Positions 6,624 to 8,932 of a stretch of DNA of 8,932 nt are shown here, piece after piece. The stretch's first letter is position 1, and the number at the start of each line of letters is the position of its first letter. The notes beneath the pieces were generated by a model, which saw only the letters and a program-made list of their open reading frames with translations, did not search any database and was not told the DNA's origin. Position numbers and translations under genes: made by a program. The DNA lies in the NCBI GenBank assembly GCA_039934635.1, contig JBDTLT010000224.1:1-8932 (forward strand), read 5' to 3'. The stretch comes from DATLFA01 sp039934635 (GTDB taxonomy: Bacteria; Actinomycetota; Acidimicrobiia; Acidimicrobiales; WLNW01).

Positions 6624-7049
6624 GTGAATCGCTGGCCGGATGGTCCGGGTGTGGTCGAGTTCCCCGACGGCCGACGAGTGCGCGGTCGAGGGTTACGCCG
6701 ACCGTTACCGACCGGCCCTCTGCCGGACTTCGGGGTGTACCTGGTCGCGCGCGATCCTGGTCCATTCGACTGGGATTATCGATGGGTGCTGTGGCGCGAC
6801 TTCCGCACACCGGCATCGACCGACGATGCCCTGGACGCGTTGCGAGACGCCTTCATCCGGGCGGCAGAAGAGAGGGTCGAAATTGCCTGCGGCGGAGGTG
6901 TCGGGAGAACTGGCACCGCCCTCGCCGCGATCGCGGTGCTTGCCGGAATTTCGAGCGCCGATGCCGTGACGTGGGTGCGGAACCGATACGAAAGACGAGC
7001 GGTCGAAACCCCGTGGCAACGTCGCTGGATCCGCGAATCGGTCGACTAG
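6624..7049 (+). CDS. Small protein-tyrosine-phosphatase-like protein
   Basis: This 141-residue soluble protein carries a compact set of tyrosine-phosphatase motifs. The P-loop is ACGGGVGRTGT (88-98), giving the CX5R(T) signature with nucleophile Cys89 and phosphate-binding Arg95; the histidine usual before the cysteine is Ala88. WRDFRTP (57-63) lines up with the WPDFGVP general-acid loop of classical PTPs, with Asp59 as the acid. ETPWQRRW (128-135) resembles the Q-loop region QTxxQYxF, with Gln132. The protein is far shorter than classical PTPs (about 250-280) and has no signal peptide or membrane segment. I recall similar short proteins in other actinobacteria under generic phosphatase names; the physiological substrate is unknown to me. 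GTG 6624 is preferred because the open frame extends far upstream only as antisense of dinB, and a leaderless -10 sits 6 nt before it. It is divergent from dinB. Confidence 0.8.
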   Translation: MNRWPDGPGVVEFPDGRRVRGRGLRRPLPTGPLPDFGVYLVARDPGPFDWDYRWVLWRDFRTPASTDDALDALRDAFIRAAEERVEIACGGGVGRTGTALAAIAVLAGISSADAVTWVRNRYERRAVETPWQRRWIRESVD

Positions 7050-7055
7050 GTCCTT

Positions 7056-7109
7056 CTCGCAGCACGAAGTCGGATTTGTCCAGGGCGCACTCGGACGCGT
7101 TGCTGCGAG
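7056..7109. repeat. 9-bp inverted repeat in the spacer before the F420 oxidoreductase gene
   Basis: CTCGCAGCA (7056-7064) and TGCTGCGAG (7101-7109) are perfect inverted arms separated by 36 bp. The loop is too long and no T-run follows, so it is not a typical intrinsic terminator. It could be a two-site operator or chance. It lies in the 96-bp spacer 7050-7145, the longest stretch without a gene in the window. Confidence 0.3.
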
Positions 7110-7133
7110 TTCGTGTCAGGACCGACGATCTGT

Positions 7134-7139
7134 TCGAAT
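7134..7139 (+). promoter_or_regulatory. Putative -10 element for the F420 oxidoreductase cluster
   Basis: TCGAAT matches TATAAT at four of six positions (T--AAT) and is followed by exactly 6 nt and the ATG at 7146. The spacing equals that at the MOSC and phosphatase-like genes. No Shine-Dalgarno sequence lies before this ATG. Confidence 0.38.
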
Positions 7140-7145
7140 GCCGTC

Positions 7146-8147
7146 ATGGATTTCGGTGTCTACTGCCCCAACATGCATCACGGGATCGGGCTCGACGCGT
7201 TCCTCGGTCGTCCATTCCCGCCGGGTCTCGCGATCAGTCGCGAGACGATGGCCGCGGTCGCCGAGCTCGCGGAGGCAACTGGCTTCGACGCATTGTGGTT
7301 CGGTGACCACGTCATCTTCCCGAGGCACACCGGCTCGTCCTACCCGATCGTCGACAAGCCCAATGGTACGGAAGTCCGCGCCGAGCCGGTGTTCGATCCG
7401 CTGGCGGTGATGGCGTGGCTCGGAGCGCGCACGCAACGCATCCGTCTCGGCCTGAGTGTGTTGGTCGTGCCGTATCGCAACCCGGTGGTGACGGCGAAGT
7501 TCTTTGCGACACTCGACGTGCTCACCGAAGGGCGCGTCATCATCGGTGCCGGTGTCGGGGTGATGGAAGAAGAGTTCGAAGCGCTCGCCGCACCGTATGA
7601 GGCCCGCGGCGCGGTCACCGACGAATACCTGCGGCTCATGCGCGAGCTGTGGACCGCGGACGAGCCGTCGTTCGAGGGTGAGCACTACACGTTGAAACCC
7701 GGGCTGCGCTTCTTACCGAAACCTGTGCGCGGCACCATCCCGATCTGGATCGGTGGTAACACCGGGCGCGCACTGCGGCGCACTGCCCGCCTGGGCGATG
7801 GGTGGCTCGCGGTGTACATGAAGCACGACGACCTACGGGCAAAGTGGCAACAGTTGCAGGATCTGACCATTGCGGAGGGCCGCGACCCGGCCACCGTGAC
7901 GCTGGCGCATCAGATGCGGTTCTTGATCAACAATGAGCACTATCCCGATGCGCCGCCCGGTGTGGGCCCGGTGGCCAAGGTCGTCGACGACATCGCGCGC
8001 ATGGCCGAGATCGGTGTGCAGCATCTCGAGTTGGCGATGCCGCCGGGGCCGACCACAGAGGCCATCTTGGAGCAGATGCATCGTTTCGTAGAAGACGTGC
8101 GGCCGCAGTTGCCGGTCAGTGCGCTGAGCAAAGTGGAGGCACCATGA
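7146..8147 (+). CDS. LLM class F420-dependent oxidoreductase
   Basis: This 333-residue TIM-barrel enzyme of the luciferase-like monooxygenase superfamily most likely uses coenzyme F420 for hydride transfer. The N-terminus MDFGVYCPNM is the first barrel strand. FDALWFGDHVIFP (47-59) is the family segment after the first helices, RIRLGLSVLVVPYRNP (98-113) and LDVLTEGRVIIGAGVG (123-138) are the central strands, and IPIWIGGNTGRALRR (198-212) is the C-terminal strand and cofactor phosphate loop. This layout matches the probable-F420-dependent oxidoreductase subfamily rather than true luciferases or FMN-dependent alkanesulfonate monooxygenases. A longer in-frame GTG at 7113 exists, but conservation begins at ATG 7146 and a -10-like box precedes that ATG. 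Its stop overlaps the next start by 4 bases (ATGA). The substrate is unknown; company with an SnoaL protein and a KstD-like flavoprotein hints at catabolism of a cyclic substrate. Confidence 0.9.
   Translation: MDFGVYCPNMHHGIGLDAFLGRPFPPGLAISRETMAAVAELAEATGFDALWFGDHVIFPRHTGSSYPIVDKPNGTEVRAEPVFDPLAVMAWLGARTQRIRLGLSVLVVPYRNPVVTAKFFATLDVLTEGRVIIGAGVGVMEEEFEALAAPYEARGAVTDEYLRLMRELWTADEPSFEGEHYTLKPGLRFLPKPVRGTIPIWIGGNTGRALRRTARLGDGWLAVYMKHDDLRAKWQQLQDLTIAEGRDPATVTLAHQMRFLINNEHYPDAPPGVGPVAKVVDDIARMAEIGVQHLELAMPPGPTTEAILEQMHRFVEDVRPQLPVSALSKVEAP
8135..8139 (+). promoter_or_regulatory. Ribosome binding site of the SnoaL-like gene
   Basis: A perfect GGAGG lies 4 nt before the ATG at 8144, within the end of the upstream oxidoreductase gene. 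The spacing is short but workable, and the ATGA overlap adds translational coupling. Confidence 0.65.
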
Positions 8148-8641
8148 CCGAATCCAGCGACCTCGAACGACGAGTGCGAGTACTCGAGGACCGGCGCGAG
8201 ATCGAAGACGTCATCATCCGCTACGCCACCGCCGTCGATAGCCAAGACGACGACTTGCTCGAGACGTGCTTCACGCACGACGCGACCGCCAGTTTCGCCG
8301 GTGTGCCGGCCGGCCCGGGCGGTGCGGCCATCGTCGCGTTCCTCGCGTCGTTGCGGGGCGCCCCGATCATCGGGAGCATGCATCGCTTCGGCAATGTGGT
8401 CGTGACGCTCAACGGGGACGAGGCGGACGTCAAGAGCAGAGCCGTGGTGTTCGGTGTTCGAGGAGAGCCGTTGCAGTTGCGAGAGCGGGGCATCAGCTAC
8501 CACGACCGCTTCGTGCGGACAGCCGCGGGCTGGCGTATCGCGCACCGAGCCCACTCACCCTCGTGGGAGGGTGCCGCTGAAAACGTGCCACTCACCCCGA
8601 TTCCTGGGCCGACGAAGGATGGGACAACAGATGCAGGTTGA
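8144..8641 (+). CDS. SnoaL-like / NTF2-family protein
   Basis: This 165-residue protein has the small alpha+beta cone fold of the SnoaL_4/NTF2 superfamily, whose members include polyketide cyclases, dehydratases, ketosteroid isomerase and dioxygenase beta subunits. It opens with a charged helix (LERRVRVLEDRREIEDVIIRY without its end, 7-27), then AVDSQDDDLLETCFTHDA (30-47), the usual segment ending the helical layer. The beta sheet includes MHRFGNVVVTLNGDEADV (79-96) with His80 lining the expected pocket, and ISYHDRFVRTAAGWRIAHRAH (117-137, with one strand turn) near the C-terminus. The last 25 residues are Pro/Thr/Gly-rich and probably unstructured. Overlaps of 4 bp upstream and 11 bp downstream tie it to the two oxidoreductase genes, suggesting it acts as an isomerase, dehydratase or hydratase in the same pathway. 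Catalytic activity cannot be confirmed from sequence; a purely binding role is possible. Confidence 0.85.
   Translation: MTESSDLERRVRVLEDRREIEDVIIRYATAVDSQDDDLLETCFTHDATASFAGVPAGPGGAAIVAFLASLRGAPIIGSMHRFGNVVVTLNGDEADVKSRAVVFGVRGEPLQLRERGISYHDRFVRTAAGWRIAHRAHSPSWEGAAENVPLTPIPGPTKDGTTDAG
8615..8619 (+). promoter_or_regulatory. Possible ribosome binding site of the FAD-dependent dehydrogenase gene
   Basis: AAGGA lies 11 nt before the ATG at 8631, inside the end of the SnoaL-like gene. The spacing is on the long side, so coupling to the upstream gene probably helps. Confidence 0.4.
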
Positions 8642-8932
8642 TGTCATCGTCGTGGGTTCGGGCGGCGCGGGTATGAGCGCGGCGTTGACCGCGGCCGTCG
8701 GCGGCGCAGAAGTGTTGGTACTAGAGCGCACCGATCGCTTGGGTGGCACGACGACGTATTCGGGTGGCGCCTTGTGGATACCCAACAATCGCTTGATGGC
8801 CGAGGCCGGTATCAAGGACTCGCGCGACGACGCGCTGACGTATCTGCGCACGTTGACGAGTGGCTTCGTGCCAGAGTCGATGTTGTCGACGTTCGTCGAT
8901 TCGGCGAACGAGATGGTCGAGTTCTTCGAGAC
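8631..8932 (+). CDS. FAD-dependent oxidoreductase (FAD_binding_2, KstD-like), 3' partial
   Basis: The frame stays open from ATG 8631 to the window end, giving 100 residues of a protein whose family usually has about 500-570. VDVIVVGSGGAGMSAAL (3-19) is the N-terminal dinucleotide-binding fold with GSGGAG (9-14) for FAD, and Glu32 at the end of the second strand (VLVLER) binds the ribose. LGGTTTYSGGALWIPNN (37-53) is the segment seen in the fumarate reductase / 3-ketosteroid dehydrogenase group, and the WIPNN wording is especially close to KstD-type enzymes. The start overlaps the SnoaL-like gene by 11 bp. Family is firm. A delta-1- or other ketosteroid dehydrogenase role is only suggested: the substrate and active-site residues lie beyond the window, and fumarate reductase-like or other alicyclic dehydrogenases remain possible. 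Confidence 0.88.
   Translation, partial: MQVDVIVVGSGGAGMSAALTAAVGGAEVLVLERTDRLGGTTTYSGGALWIPNNRLMAEAGIKDSRDDALTYLRTLTSGFVPESMLSTFVDSANEMVEFFE

Noticed and set aside
7113..7145. Alternative GTG start of the F420 oxidoreductase at 7113
   Set aside because: The extra 11 residues do not fit the family N-terminus, which starts directly at MDFGVY, and no ribosome binding site precedes 7113.
7713..7715. TTA leucine codon in the F420 oxidoreductase as a possible bldA-type control point
   Set aside because: It is a rare codon in this GC-rich DNA, but one TTA in the middle of a gene is weak evidence, and TTA-based control is established for Streptomyces, not for the lineage suggested here.

Overview
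The window looks like chromosomal DNA of a high-GC actinobacterium. Pointers are strong G/C bias at third codon positions, frequent GTG starts, a complete GluABCD-type glutamate/amino-acid ABC transporter, a coenzyme-F420 (LLM class) oxidoreductase, a DNA polymerase IV with the long C-terminal tail seen in actinobacteria, and start sites that look leaderless. The mix resembles Acidimicrobiia (Ilumatobacter-like) genomes, but that placement is inference; no rRNA or marker gene is present. I see no mobile element, tRNA, rRNA, CRISPR array or phage gene.

Layout. (1) 1-3171, plus strand: an amino-acid ABC transporter operon in the order ATPase (5' end cut by the window edge), lipoprotein substrate-binding protein, permease 1, permease 2. 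The two permease genes overlap by 4 bases. (2) 3188-3967, plus: a MOSC-domain protein that begins just after the transporter and seems to have its own leaderless promoter. (3) 3978-5228, minus: an MFS_3-type efflux transporter, convergent with the MOSC gene (10-bp gap). (4) 5298-6551, minus: DNA polymerase IV (dinB). (5) 6624-7049, plus, divergent from dinB across a 72-bp spacer: a very small tyrosine-phosphatase-like protein with a CX5RT loop, a WPD-like loop and a Q-loop-like end. (6) 7146-8932, plus: a tight three-gene cluster of LLM F420-dependent oxidoreductase, SnoaL/NTF2-like protein and an FAD-binding dehydrogenase of the KstD/fumarate reductase type, the last cut by the window edge. 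Genes overlap by 4 and 11 bases, so this is very likely one transcript, plausibly for catabolism of a steroid-like or other alicyclic compound.

The genome is densely packed: the longest stretch without a gene is 96 bp (7050-7145). The most interesting non-coding signal is that three genes at transcript starts lack a Shine-Dalgarno sequence and instead have a -10-like hexamer exactly 6 nt before the start codon. Two further genes have one 8-9 nt before it. Genes inside operons mostly carry purine-rich ribosome binding sites. The dinB spacer also holds a degenerate SOS-box-like palindrome between its putative -35 and -10 boxes. No clearly new multi-gene system is visible; the small phosphatase and the F420/SnoaL/FAD cluster are the least characterised parts.
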